Shown in pieces: positions 37,365-48,316 of a DNA stretch of 64,000 bases. Location of the stretch: contig CP104974.1 of NCBI GenBank assembly GCA_025452255.1, forward strand, positions 1,489,001-1,553,000, read 5' to 3'. This DNA is from Devosia sp. A8/3-2. Its GTDB lineage: Bacteria > Pseudomonadota > Alphaproteobacteria > Rhizobiales > Devosiaceae. Position 1 is the first letter of the stretch. Every line of letters starts with the position of its first letter. A model generated the notes under the pieces. It did not search any database, was not told where the DNA came from, and saw only the letters and a program-made list of their open reading frames with translations. A program made the translations under genes and the position numbers.

Positions 37365-38984
37365 TTACCGCCCCGTCCCAATCATCTCCGCCGCCTTGGA
37401 CCCGATCGCCATTGCCGGCGCATTGGTATTCCCCGAGACGATGGCGGGCATAATCGAGCAGTCGATGATGCGCAGGCCGTCAATGCCGCGGAGGCGCAGG
37501 CGGTCGTCGACGACGGCCATGGGGTCGGTGTCGGGGCCCATGCAGGCGGTGCCGACGGGGTGGTAATTGGTTTTGACGGTTTGGCCGGCGAAACGGGCCA
37601 GATCGTCCTCGGCGGTGAGGGCGGGGCCGGGCAGCAGTTCTTCGGCGATCTTGGATTTGAAGGGCTCGGTGGCGAGCAATTGGCGGGCCACGGCAAGCGA
37701 GGCCGGGGTCAGGCGCAGATCGTCTGCATGGCCGAAGAAGTTGCAATCGACCAGTGGTTTGTCCTCGGGATTGGCCGAGCGCAGCTTGACGCTGCCGCGC
37801 GCCTTGGGGCGGAGCAGGCAGGAGGTGAAGGTGACGCCATAGGTGGGCTTGGCGGAGGAGACGTCACGGTCCAGATACACGATTGGCGCGCAATAGAGCT
37901 GGATGGTGGGGCGGTCGCCGCCGTCGGGATCGTAGAACAGGCAGGCTTCGATGCCGGTGGTGGTGACGGGGCCCGAATTGAACAGCAGATATTGCAACCC
38001 GTTGCGGATCATCGGCCAGCCCTTGTCTCGGCCGAAATAGCCGGACCTGCCCTTGGTGGTGGCGATGACGGGGACTTCGTGATGGTCCTGCAGATTGGCG
38101 CCAACGCCGGGCAGGTCGGCGGCGACGGCAATGCCGTGTTCCGCGCAGGTGATCGGCGGGGCCGATGCCGGAGAGCATGAGCAATTTGGCGGTGTTGTAG
38201 GTGCCGGCGCCGATCAGCACTTCGCGGTCGGCGTGGACGGTTTGGGTCGTGCCGTCCTTGGAATAGGCAAGGCCGATGGCGCGGTTGTTTTCGATGATGA
38301 TGCGGTCGACGCGAGCGCCGGTGATGATGGTCAGGCGGCCATCTTTGCGCAGGGGATCGAGGAAGGCCTTTTTGGCGTCGGAGCGGGCCTTGTGGCGGTT
38401 CCAGAGGCCATAGGTGTGCTGCATAATGCCGACGCCGTTTTGCCGGACGCCGTTAAAATCGGGATTATAGGGATGGCCCGGGCCTTGGGCGGCGAGCAGG
38501 AAATCCTCGGTCGTGTCGCAGATCTGGCCGGGCTCGGAGACGCGCAGATTGCCGGCAATGCCGTGATAGACATTGTTGAAGCGGGCATTGGCTTCGAGGT
38601 TTTTGAAGTGGGGCAGCAGGTCGGTATAGGACCGAGGCGCCACTATTGCCCGAGCCCGCCGCCCAGCCGTCATAATCCTCGCGCTGGCCGCGCATATAGA
38701 CCATGGCATTGACCGCGCTGCTGCCGCCCAAGGCCTTGGCGACCGGCACGATGGGGCCGCGTCCGCCCAATTGCGGCTGGGGAACGGTGTGGTGCATTTC
38801 GAGGAAGTCCTCGCGCGCCAGATATTTCATATAGCCGGCGGGGAAATCCATGAGGCGGGCGGTCTTGGCGGGGCCGCGCTCAATGATGAGCACGGTGCAG
38901 CCGAAATCGCGCACGAGGCGCATGGCTGCGACCGAAGCGGCCGAGCCGCCGCCGGCAATGATGAAATCGTAGTTGGACGCCAAG
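37365..38984 (-). CDS. GMC-family FAD oxidoreductase, choline/alcohol dehydrogenase-like (two frameshifts)
   Basis: This flavoenzyme of about 540 residues starts with the FAD dinucleotide motif YDFIIAGGGSAASVAAMRL, then GMC signature 1 (VAKALGGSSAVNAMVYMRG), signature 2 (GAGTYNTAKLLMLSGIGP) and a C-terminal active-site region KTNYHPVGTACMGPDT with the catalytic His, ending NTNAPAMAIGSKAAEMI. Frames change near 38650 and near 38155. TTG 38984 follows GGAGGGGACACGCC. It converges on the sugar kinase with stops 12 bases apart. The alcohol or polyol substrate is unknown. Confidence 0.9.
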
Positions 38985-39126
38985 GCGTGTCCCCTCCGCC
39001 GGATTGTTCCCGCGCTTTTGGGGCGCACTATTGCAGAGCGGGGAAACGGGGGCTAGCGCCGAGTTTTCGCTTTCGACAGGCTGGTTTGTCGGGCTAGTCT
39101 GCCCACCAAAGACAGGGGAACCGCCG

Positions 39127-40656
39127 ATGCACAAGATTATCGCCGAACTCGAGGATAAGCGCGCAGGCGCGGCTCGGCAGGGGACAGAGGCGGATCGACA
39201 CGCAACACGGCAAGGGGAAGCTGACGGCGCAGGAGCGGCTCGATGTGCTGCTCGATGCGGGCAGTTTTGAAGAATACGACATGTTCGTCACCCATCGGGC
39301 GGTGGATTTCGGCATGGCCGAGACGATCATTCCGGGCGACGGGGTGGTGACCGGCTGGGGCACGATCGAAGGACGGCTGGTCTATGTGTTCAGCCGAGAT
39401 TTTACCGTGTTCGGTGGCTCGCTGAGCGAGACCCATGCCAAAAAGATCTGCAAGATCATGGACACGGCCATGCAGAACGGGGCGCCGGTGATCGGGCTCA
39501 ACGATTCTGGCGGGGCGCGCATTCAGGAGGGCGTGGCGTCGCTGGGCGGTTATGCCGATGTGTTCTGGCGCAATGCGCAGGCCTCAGGCGCGGCGCCGCA
39601 GATTTCGGTGATCATGGGGCCATGCGCGGGCAGGGCGGTCTATTCGCCGGCGATGACCGACTTCATCTATATGGTCAAGGACACCAGCTACATGTTCGTC
39701 ACCGGGCCGGACGTGGTCAAGACGGTGACCAATGAGAGCGTGACGCAGGAGGAATTGGGCGGGGCTTCGACCCATACCAAGATTTCCTCGGTGGCGGATG
39801 CGGCCTTCGACAATGATATCGAAACGCTGCTCGAAGTGCGGCGGCTGTTCAGGTTTTGCCGCTGGCCTATGGGCAAAAGCCGCCGCGTGTGGCGACGGAC
39901 GATCCGGTTGATCGGGGCGATATGAGCCTTGATACGATCATCCCCGACAGTCCCAACAAGCCCTATGACATGCGCGAAGTGATCGAAAAAGTCGCCGATG
40001 AGGGGGACTTTCTGGAACTGCAGAAAGAGCATGCCGGCAACATTCTCGTCGGCTTCATCCGGCTCGATGGCGAAACCGTGGGCGTGGTGGCCAATCAGCC
40101 GCTGGTGCTGGCGGGGTGTCTGGATATCAATGCGAGCAAGAAAGCGGCGCGGTTTATTCGCTTCTGCGACAGCTTTGACATTCCCATTCTGACCTTTGTC
40201 GATGTGCCCGGTTTTTTGCCCGGCGTGGCGCAGGAATATGGCGGGATCATCAAGCACGGCGCCAAGCTGCTGTTTGCCTATTCGGAGGCGAGCGTGCCGC
40301 TGGTGACGGTGATCACTCGCAAGGCCTATGGCGGGGCCTATGACGTGATGGCGAGCAAGCACATCAAGGCGGATGTGAACTATGCCCGGCCGTCCGCCGA
40401 AATCGCTGTGATGGGGGCCAAGGGGGCGACGGAGATCCTGTATCGGTCCGAACTGGGCGACAAGGACAAGATCGCCAAGCGCACGGCGGAGTATGAGGCG
40501 CGGTTCGCCAATCCGTTCGTGGCGGCCGAGCGCGGGTTTATCGACGACGTGATCATGCCGCATGGCACGCGGCGGCGCGTGATCCGGGCGCTCTCGACGC
40601 TAAAGCACAAGCGCAGCGAGGGGCCGAAGAAGAAGCATGGGAATATTCCGCTGTGA
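39127..40656 (+). CDS. pccB: Propionyl-CoA carboxylase beta chain, PccB (two frameshifts)
   Basis: This carboxyltransferase subunit has about 510 residues. It contains [52 protein letters not shown] sequence ([13 protein letters not shown]), then [20 protein letters not shown] and [20 protein letters not shown], all typical of PccB. It transfers CO2 from biotin to propionyl-CoA. Frames change near 39167 and near 39860. It begins a block with pccA, the mutase and the epimerase, which converts propionyl-CoA to succinyl-CoA. Confidence 0.94.
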
Positions 40657-41141
40657 GGGGGCGATGGCTGAGGAGGCTGAGAACATGGATGCGGACAGGG
40701 CCGCAAAGCAACAGAATCTTGGCCGAGGTGCAAAGCTTGGTCGCATCGGTGGAGACTGCACTTGCCAAGACCCACTATATGATAATCGCCGCAGCCACTA
40801 TCGCGCTGGCCGTTGTTGCCTTCACCGGCGCAATCATTGCTACCTCGGTATTCACGGACGACTACGCCAACTACGCACTCTATTCCGTCTTGCTTGGAGG
40901 CACTGCGGGGGCTTTGGGCGTATTTGCACTTGGCGCGGAAGAGGCGGCTTTGAACCAAGCCAAGTACGTCAAGATTCAGTTCGAGTTCGGACCACGAGCG
41001 GAAATAGAGAAAGCCAAGACCGAATTTGACAGTATTGCCAAGAGCTTCTGGTTTCGTTGGGGACTGCCTCTGATAGGCCTTTGCGCCTCTTTGTCTGGCG
41101 TTTTGGCTATTTTAGCCTTTTGCGCAGTAGTCAAACCATGA
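40653..41141 (+). CDS. Two-helix membrane protein embedded in the pcc operon, unknown function
   Basis: This frame of 162 residues is coupled at both ends: its GTG overlaps the pccB stop and its stop overlaps the pccA ATG. It has two helices in the first half ([20 protein letters not shown] and [18 protein letters not shown]), then a charged stretch ([20 protein letters not shown]) and a last helix ([20 protein letters not shown]). The Arg-rich first 20 codons look unnatural; an ATG at 40664 in another frame ([18 protein letters not shown]) gives a more ordinary N-terminus and would need a frameshift near 40722. No family is recognised. Confidence 0.68.
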   Translation: MRGRWLRRLRTWMRTGPQSNRILAEVQSLVASVETALAKTHYMIIAAATIALAVVAFTGAIIATSVFTDDYANYALYSVLLGGTAGALGVFALGAEEAALNQAKYVKIQFEFGPRAEIEKAKTEFDSIAKSFWFRWGLPLIGLCASLSGVLAILAFCAVVKP

Positions 41142-43151
41142 TCACAAAACTCCTTATCTCCAATCGTGGCGAGATTGCCTGCCGGGTTATCAAGACGGCC
41201 AAGCGGATGGGTATTGCGACGGTGGCGGTTTATTCCGATGCGGATCGGGAGGCGCTGCATGTTCGGATGGCGGATGAGGCGGTGCATATTGGGGCTTCGC
41301 CGGCCAAGGATTCTTATCTGCAGATCGAGAAGATCATTGCGGCTTGCCGGGAGACCGGCGCGGAGGCGGTGCATCCGGGTTATGGGTTTTTGAGCGAGAA
41401 TCCCAAATTTGCCGAGGCGTTGGCGGCGGCGGGAATTATTTTTGTCGGGCCGCCGGTGAAAGCCATCGAGGCGATGGGGGACAAGATCACCTCCAAAAGA
41501 TCGTGGCGGAGGCTGGGGTTTCGACTGTGCCGGGGCATATGGGGCTGATTGCCGATGCGGCCGAAGCGGTGTCGATTGCCAAGGAAATTGGCTATCCGGT
41601 GATGATCAAGGCTTCGGCGGGTGGCGGCGGCAAGGGCATGCGGATTGCCCGGAACGATGCGGAAGCGCACGAAGGGTTCGAGCGGAGCAAGTCGGAGGCG
41701 GCGAGCTCGTTCGGGGATGACCGGATTTTCATCGAAAAATTCGTCACCGATCCGCGCCATATCGAAATCCAGCTGATCGGGGATAGTTTTGGCACTGTGC
41801 TGTATCTGAACGAGCAGGAATGCTCGATCCAGCGGCGCAACCAGAAGGTGATCGAGGAGGCGCCGAGCCCGTTTCTGGACGCGGAAACGCGGCGGGCCAT
41901 GGGCGAGCAGGCGGTGGCTTTGGCCAAGGCGGTTGGCTACCAGAGCGCAGGGACGGTGGAATTCATCGTCGATAACCAGCGCAATTTCTATTTCCTCGAA
42001 ATGAATACGCGGCTGCAGGTGGAGCATCCGGTGACCGAGCTGATCACCGGGCTTGATCTGGTGGAGCTGATGCTGCGCGTGGCCAATGGGGAGGCGCTGC
42101 CGCTGGGCCGGGACGAGGTGAAGCTGGATGGCTGGGCCATTGAGAGCCGGCTTTATGCGGAGGACCCGTATCGGAATTTTCTGCCATCGACCGGGCGGCT
42201 GACGCGGTATCGGCCGCCGGTGGAGAGCGCCGATCCCGGACTGGTCGTGCGCAATGATACCGGCGTGTTCGAGGGCGGGGAGATTTCGACCTTTACGATC
42301 CGATGATCGCCAAGCTGTGCACTCGGGCGCCGAGCCGGATCGAGGCGATCGATGCCATGGCGACGGCGCTGGACAGTTTCGAGGTCGAGGGGGTGGGGAA
42401 CAATCTGCCCTTCCTGTCTACAGTGATGGACCGGGAGCGGTTCCACGAGGGGCGACTGACGACGGGCTATATTGCCGAGGAATTTCCCGAAGGATTTATC
42501 AGGGCGGTGTTGCCGCGCGGGCGGGTGTTTGAAGTCGCGGCGGTGGCGGCGATGATGCAATTGGTGCTGGAGGATCGCAAGGGGCAGGTGGCGCGGGCGC
42601 CGATGGGGCATTCCACCGAGGTCTATGGCGAGTGGGTGGTGGTGATCGAGGGCGAGCAGGTGCCGCTCAAGCTGCGCCGGCTGGACCCGGAGGGAAGCTG
42701 GGAGCTGAACCTGTTCGATCAGGCGGCGATGGCCGAGCGGTTTGACTGGGCGCCGGGGCGGACTATTGCGCGGATCGAATGGGCGGGCGGGGCGGCGAGT
42801 GTGGTCAAGGTCAACAGGACCACGTCGGGGTTCCGGATTCGATATTGCGGGGCGGATTTGAAGGTGATGGTGGTGCGGCCGCATGTGGCGCAGCTGCTGT
42901 CGCTGATGCCGGTGAAAGTGCCGCCGGATATGAGCAAGTTTTTGCTGTGCCCGATGCCGGGGCAGGTGGTGCGGATCGATGTGGTGGTGGGGGATGTGGT
43001 CGAGGACGGGCAGACGCTGGCCATTGTCGAGGCGATGAAGATGGAGAATGTGCTCAAGGCGCAGAAGCGGGCGCGGGTGAGCAAAGTGCATGTGACGCCG
43101 GGGGCGGTGCTGGCGGTGGATCAGGTGATGATTGAGTTTGAGGTGGTGTGA
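41138..43151 (+). CDS. pccA: Propionyl-CoA carboxylase alpha chain (biotin carboxylase plus BCCP), PccA (two frameshifts)
   Basis: This chain of about 670 residues has the biotin carboxylase start [20 protein letters not shown], the ATP-grasp glycine loop [33 protein letters not shown] and the active-site [17 protein letters not shown], then a linker and a C-terminal biotinyl domain with the biotin Lys in [13 protein letters not shown]. It carboxylates its own biotin with ATP and bicarbonate and forms a complex with PccB. Frames change near 41500 and near 42295. Its ATG overlaps the membrane-protein stop (ATGA). Confidence 0.95.
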
Positions 43152-43191
43152 CTATGCGTTCCGTGTGCGCGGGAAGACACCCCCTCCTCGG

Positions 43192-43212
43192 CCCTCCCCG
43201 CAAGGGGGAGGG
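43192..43212. repeat. REP-like C/G hairpin
   Basis: CCCTCCCC-GCAA-GGGGGAGGG forms a strong stem in the gap between pccA and the mutase gene, with no T run. It is similar in style to 2295-2317 and typical of dispersed palindromes in this group of bacteria. Confidence 0.5.
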
Positions 43213-43267
43213 TGAACGCTGTGGGTGGATGATAGCGTGCCAAATGCCGTAGTTGAGGAGACCAGTC

Positions 43268-45382
43268 GTGCCCACTAATTTCGCCCATTGGGCCGCTCTC
43301 GCCCAAAAGGAATTGCGCTGACGCCCCGCTGGCTTCGCTCGACCGCGATTATGGCGGCATCCCGGTCCAGCCCGTCTATTTCGGTGAGGGCGCAGAAATC
43401 CCGGGGTCGAACCGTTTACCCGAGGCGTCCGCGCCACCATGTATGCCAACCGCCCCTGGACCATTCGGCAATATGCCGGTTTCTCCACCGCGCGGGAGAG
43501 CAATGCGTTTTATCGGCAGGCGTTGGAAAAGGGGCAGAAGGGGCTGTCTGTGGCCTTCGATCTGGCGACGCATCGGGGCTATGACAGTGACCATCCGCGG
43601 GTGATGGGCGATGTCGGCAAGGCCGGGGTGGCGATCGACACCGTCGAAGACATGAAGCAGCTGTTTGACGGGATTCCGCTCGATCAGATGAGTGTGTCCA
43701 TGACCATGAATGGGGCGGTGATCCCGGTGCTGGCCATGTTTATCGTGGCGGCGGAAGAGCAGGGGGTGAGCCGAGGCCAAGCTTGAGGGGACGATCCAGA
43801 ACGACATTCTCAAGGAGTTCATGGTTCGCAATACCTATATCTATCCGCCGGAGCCCTCGATGCGGATTGTGGGCGATATCATCGCGCATACGGCGCGCAG
43901 CATGCCCAAATTCAACTCGATTTCGATCTCGGGCTATCACATGCATGAGGCGGGCGCGACTGCTGTGCAGGAGCTGGCCTATACGCTGGCCGATGGCATG
44001 GAATATGTGCAGGCAGCGCAGGCGCAGGGGCTGGATATCGATGCGTTTGCAGGGCGGCTGAGCTTCTTTTTCGGCATTGGCATGAACTTTTTTCTGGAGG
44101 TCGCCAAGCTGCGTGCAGCGCGGCAGCTGTGGAGCGAGATCATGACCGGGCTGGGGGCGAAGGACCCGCGCAGTAAGATGTTGCGCACCCATTGCCAGAC
44201 CTCGGGCGTGTCGCTGACCGAGCAGGACCCGCATAATAATGTGATCCGCACGACTATCGAGGCGCTGGCGGCGGTGCTCGGGGGCACGCAGAGTCTGCAT
44301 ACCAATTCGTTTGACGAGGCGATTGCGCTGCCGACCGAATTTTCGAGCCGGCTGGCGCGCAATACGCAGCTGATCCTGCAGCATGAAAGCCGGGTGACCG
44401 ATGTGGTCGACCCGCTGGGCGGGTCTTATTATATCGAGGCGCTGACGGCAGAGTTGGTGGCTGGGGCAAAGCTCTTGATCGGGGAAGCCGAAATGGCCGG
44501 CGGGATGACGCAGGCGGTGCAGGCCGGTGGGCCCAAACTGGCCATCGAAACGGCGGCGGCCCTGCGGCAGGCGCGGGTGGATCGGGGCGAGGATGTGATT
44601 GTCGGGGTCAATCGCTATCGGCTTGATACCGAAGACGCCATCGATGTCCGCGAGATCGACAATGCCAAGGTGCGGGCCGAGCAGATTGCGCAATTGGAGC
44701 GGGTGCGGGCGAGCCGGGACGAGATCAAATGCCAGCAGATGCTATCGGGCTTGCGCGAATTTGCCGCCAAGGATGAGGGCAATCTGCTGGAGGCAGCGAT
44801 AGAGGCAGCGCGGGCACGGGCGACGCTTGGGGAAATCAGCCGGGCGATGGAGGATGTGTTCGGCCGGCACGCGGCGGTGACGCGGGTGATTTCGGGAGTC
44901 TATGGCGCCAGCTATGGCGATGACCCGGAATTTTCCGCCATTGTCGGGCGGATTGACGCGTTCAAGGCGGCGCGGGGGCGAGCACCCTCGATTTTTATCG
45001 CCAAGATGGGGCAGGACGGGCATGACCGGGGGCCAAGGTGATTGCCTCGGCCTTCGCTGATCTGGGCTTTGTCGTGCATATGGGCGAGCTGTTCGAGACG
45101 GCGCCTGAGGTGGCGGCGCATGCCGATGAGCTAAGGGTGGATGCGGTGGGGGTGTCGTCGCTGGCGGCGGGTCACAAGACGCTGGTGCCTGAGCTGATGG
45201 CGGCGCTGAAGGACCGCGAATTGGGCGATGTGACGGTGATCGTGGGCAGGGTCATTCCCGAACAGGACTATGATTTCCTGTTCGATGCCGGGGTGGCGGA
45301 GATTTTCGGGCCGGGGACCAATGTGCTGGCGGCCGCCTTTTCGGTGTTGAGCCAGATCGAGGGGAGGCTTTCCAACCGATGA
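43268..45382 (+). CDS. Methylmalonyl-CoA mutase, B12-dependent (four frameshifts)
   Basis: This single-chain mutase has about 705 residues. GTG 43268 follows GAGGAGACCAGTC. The catalytic barrel includes [74 protein letters not shown] and [19 protein letters not shown]. The C-terminal cobalamin domain has the base-off motif D-x-H-x-x-G in GQDGHDRG, then [17 protein letters not shown]. Frames change near 43320, 43405, 43775 and 45030. It converts (R)-methylmalonyl-CoA to succinyl-CoA. Its stop overlaps the epimerase ATG. It needs the cofactor handled by the riboswitch-linked importer 12 kb upstream. Confidence 0.95.
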
Positions 45383-45776
45383 TCGGGCGGCTCAATCATA
45401 TCGCGATTGCGGTGCCCGACCGGCGGTAGCGGCGGCGAAATATCGGGATCTGTTGGGGGCGCAGGTGGGCACGGTGCAGGCTCTGGCCGATCATGGCGTG
45501 AGCGTGGTGTTCATCGATACGGGCAATACCAAGGTGGAATTGCTGGAGCCGCTGGGGGAGGGCTCGCCGATTGCCGGGTTTCTGGAGAGAAATCCCGGCG
45601 GGGGTATGCACCATATGTGCTTTGAGGTGCCGGATTTGGCGGCCGCGGTGGGGCGGCTGGTAGCTGGGGGCGCCCGGGTGTTGGGAGAGCCCAAGGTTGG
45701 GGCCCATGGGAGGCCGGTGGTGTTTCTGCATCCCAAGGATTTTGACGGGACGTTGATCGAGTTGGAGGAGGTTTAG
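45379..45776 (+). CDS. mce: Methylmalonyl-CoA epimerase (one frameshift)
   Basis: This VOC-fold epimerase has about 132 residues, with [14 protein letters not shown], then after a frame change near 45420 AAAKYRDLLGAQVG, KVELLEPLGEGSPIAGFLER, GGMHHMCFEVPDLAAAVGRL and GTLIELEEV. The metal-binding His, Gln/Glu and terminal Glu positions are present. It interconverts the (S) and (R) methylmalonyl-CoA isomers between the carboxylase and the mutase. ATG 45379 overlaps the mutase stop. It ends five bases from the converging LysR gene. Confidence 0.93.
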
Positions 45777-45780
45777 CGGC

Positions 45781-46660
45781 TCAAGCGAAGATCCCCCGAT
45801 CCTTCGCAACAATATCCGCCAAAAACTCCGCCACGATACCAACCCTCCGCAACGAGCGCAGGTCTTCGTGCACCACCGTCCAATAGGCACGGGTGAGGCT
45901 GTGAGCCGGCAAGACCGGGATCAGGTTTGGATCAGTCTGCGCCATGAAGCCGTGCAGGATGCCGATGCCGGCGCCGGCGCGGACGGCCTCGGTCTGGCCC
46001 ATGGCGGTGGAGACGGAAAGGGTCGAGCGCCAGTCGGGCAAGAAGGCGCTGGTATAATCGAGCGAGGCCGAAAACAGCAGGTCATCGACATAGCCCACGA
46101 GCTGGTGGGCGGATAGATCGGCCGGGGCCTGTGGGGTGCCGTAGCGGGCAAGATAGGACTTGGCTGCGTAAAGGCCCGGGCGATAATCGGTGAGTTTGCG
46201 GGCGACGAGGCGCCCTTCGCGGGGGCGCTCGAGGGTGACGGCGATGTCGGCTTCGCGGCGGGAGAGGGAGAAGGCGCGGGGCACCGGGACCAGTTCGATG
46301 CGCAGGCCCTGATGCTGCTCGGTGAGCTGGCCGATGCGTGGGGCAAGGAAGGCGACGCCGAAGCCGTCGGGGGCGCCAACGCGGACTATGCCTTCGATGG
46401 CGCTATCGGCCCCGGCGGTTTGGTTGGCGGCGAGCATGGCGCTTTCCATGGCTTCGGCATGGACGAGGAAGCGCTCGCCGGCGCCGGACAGGTCCGAGCC
46501 ATTGGTTTTGCGGATGAAGAGCGTGCTGCCCAAGGCGGTTTCCGAGCGCGGTGAGGCGGCGGGCGACAGTTGCGTGATTGAGGCCAAGGCTGCGGGCAGC
46601 GCCGAGGATCTGGCCGTGGCGGGCGACGGCGAGGAAGATGCGGACGTCGTCCCAGTTCAT
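45781..46660 (-). CDS. LysR-family transcriptional regulator (one frameshift)
   Basis: The N-terminal winged helix reads NWDDVRIFLAVARHGQILGA and AARSLGLNHATVARRLTAL; after a frame change near 46555 comes LGSTLFIRKTNGSDLSGAGE and the effector-binding domain (IEGIVRVGAPDGFGVAFLAP, LRIELVPVPRAFSLSRREAD, VRAGAGIGILHGFMAQ). About 293 residues. It is divergent from mmsA with 96 bases between the starts, so that gene is the most likely target. Confidence 0.9.
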
Positions 46661-46756
46661 CGTGCTATAGTTCCTGCACAACAGATGCGAAATCTATCGC
46701 GTTGAGTTGCGTGGATTGTAGCGCGAAGACTGCTCTCACAACAAGGGGAGAGCCTT

Positions 46757-48253
46757 ATGCGCATTATTGGCCATTTCATCGACGGCGTGGAAGCAGCGGG
46801 CGAGAGCAAGCAATTTCAGGATGTGTTCAACCCGGCAACGGGGGATGTGCAGGCGCAGGTGGCGCTGGCGAATGCGGCTGATCTTGATGCAGCGGTGGCT
46901 TCGGCGGCGGCGGCGCAGCCCAAGTGGGCGGCGACCAATCCGCAGCGGCGGGCGCGGGTGTTTTTCAATTTCGTGGCGCTGATCAATCGTGACATGGAAG
47001 AACTCGCGACCCTGCTCAGCACCGAGCATGGCAAGACGGTGGACGACGCCAAGGGCGATATCGTGCGCGGGCTGGAAGTGGCCGAGTTCGTGGCCGGGGC
47101 GCCGCATCTGCTCAAGGGTGAATTCACCGAAGGAGCCGGGCCGGGGATCGACATGTATTCGATGCGCCAGCCGGTGGGGATCGGGGCGGGCATTACCCCG
47201 TTCAATTTCCCGGCGATGATCCCGCTCTGGATGCTGGCACCAGCCATTGCGGCGGGCAATGCGTTTATTCTCAAGCCCTCTGAGCGCGATCCTTCAGTGC
47301 CGGTGCGGTTGGCGCAGCTGGCGCTGGAGGCGGGCCTGCCCAAGGGGATCCTCAATGTCGTGCATGGCGGCAAGTCGGTGGTCGACGGCATTCTGGCGCA
47401 TGACGATATTGCAGCCGTGTCCTTTGTCGGCTCGACCCCGATTGCCCGCTATGTCTATGGCACGGCGGCGGCGAACGGGAAGCGCGTGCAGGCTTTTGGC
47501 GGCGCCAAGAACCACATGATCATCATGCCGGACGCCGATATCGAAAAGGCGGCCGATGCGCTGATGGGGGCCGGTTTTGGCTCGGCGGGCGAACGCTGCA
47601 TGGCCGTGTCGGTGGCGGTGCCGGTGGGCGAGGCGACTGCGGACCGGATCGTTGCGGCGCTCAAGCCGCGCATTGAAAAGCTCAAGGTTGGGCCGGCAAC
47701 GGACAAGGCCAGCGAAATGGGCCCGGTGATCACCAAGGCGGCCAAGGAACGGATTCTGGGCCCGGTGGAAAAGGGCGTGGAGCAGGGCGCGACGCTGGCT
47801 GTGGATGGCCGCGGTTTCAGCCTGCAGGGCTATGAAGACGGCTATTTCGTCGGGCCGACGCTGTTCGACAATGTCACGGCCGAGATGGATATCTACAAGG
47901 AAGAGATTTTCGGGCCGGTGCTATCTGTGGTGCGCTCCAAGACCTATGAGGATGCGCTCAAGCTGACCATGGACAATCCCTATGGCAATGGCACGGCGAT
48001 CTTCACACAAAATGGCGACGCGGCGCATGATTTTGCCAGCCGGGTCAATGTGGGCATGGTGGGTATCAATGTGCCGGTGCCGGTGCCGCTGGCTTATCAC
48101 AGCTTTGGGGGCTGGAAGGCGTCAGCGTTTGGCGATTTGAACCAGCATGGCATGGATTCGATCAAGTTCTGGACGCGCACCAAGACCGTGACGAGCCGCT
48201 GGCCGTCGGGGATCAAGGACGGCGCGGAGTTTCAGATGCCGACTATGAAGTAG
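46757..48253 (+). CDS. mmsA: Methylmalonate-semialdehyde dehydrogenase (CoA-acylating)
   Basis: This intact enzyme of 498 residues is normal for MmsA. It shows GHFIDGVEAAGESKQFQDVF at the start, PVGIGAGITPFNFPAMIPLW, the NAD site loop SFVGSTPIARYVYG, the catalytic Cys in GSAGERCMAVSVAVPVG and the C-terminal KFWTRTKTVTSRWP. It oxidises methylmalonate or malonate semialdehyde to propionyl- or acetyl-CoA in valine, inositol and beta-alanine breakdown. Its propionyl-CoA would feed the pcc-mutase pathway beside it. It is divergent from the LysR regulator. Confidence 0.96.
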   Translation: MRIIGHFIDGVEAAGESKQFQDVFNPATGDVQAQVALANAADLDAAVASAAAAQPKWAATNPQRRARVFFNFVALINRDMEELATLLSTEHGKTVDDAKGDIVRGLEVAEFVAGAPHLLKGEFTEGAGPGIDMYSMRQPVGIGAGITPFNFPAMIPLWMLAPAIAAGNAFILKPSERDPSVPVRLAQLALEAGLPKGILNVVHGGKSVVDGILAHDDIAAVSFVGSTPIARYVYGTAAANGKRVQAFGGAKNHMIIMPDADIEKAADALMGAGFGSAGERCMAVSVAVPVGEATADRIVAALKPRIEKLKVGPATDKASEMGPVITKAAKERILGPVEKGVEQGATLAVDGRGFSLQGYEDGYFVGPTLFDNVTAEMDIYKEEIFGPVLSVVRSKTYEDALKLTMDNPYGNGTAIFTQNGDAAHDFASRVNVGMVGINVPVPVPLAYHSFGGWKASAFGDLNQHGMDSIKFWTRTKTVTSRWPSGIKDGAEFQMPTMK

Positions 48254-48262
48254 GGGCGCGAT

Positions 48263-48288
48263 GTCATTCCGGCCGCTGCCGGAATGAC
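48263..48288. repeat. Perfect inverted repeat between mmsA and the ETF oxidoreductase gene
   Basis: GTCATTCCGG and CCGGAATGAC form a 10-bp stem around CCGCTG, between converging genes. This type of GTCATTCC palindrome is often dispersed in alphaproteobacterial genomes and may serve as a terminator. Confidence 0.6.
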
Positions 48289-48316
48289 GCCGTGATTGGG
48301 ATGGGCCCGCTGGTCC

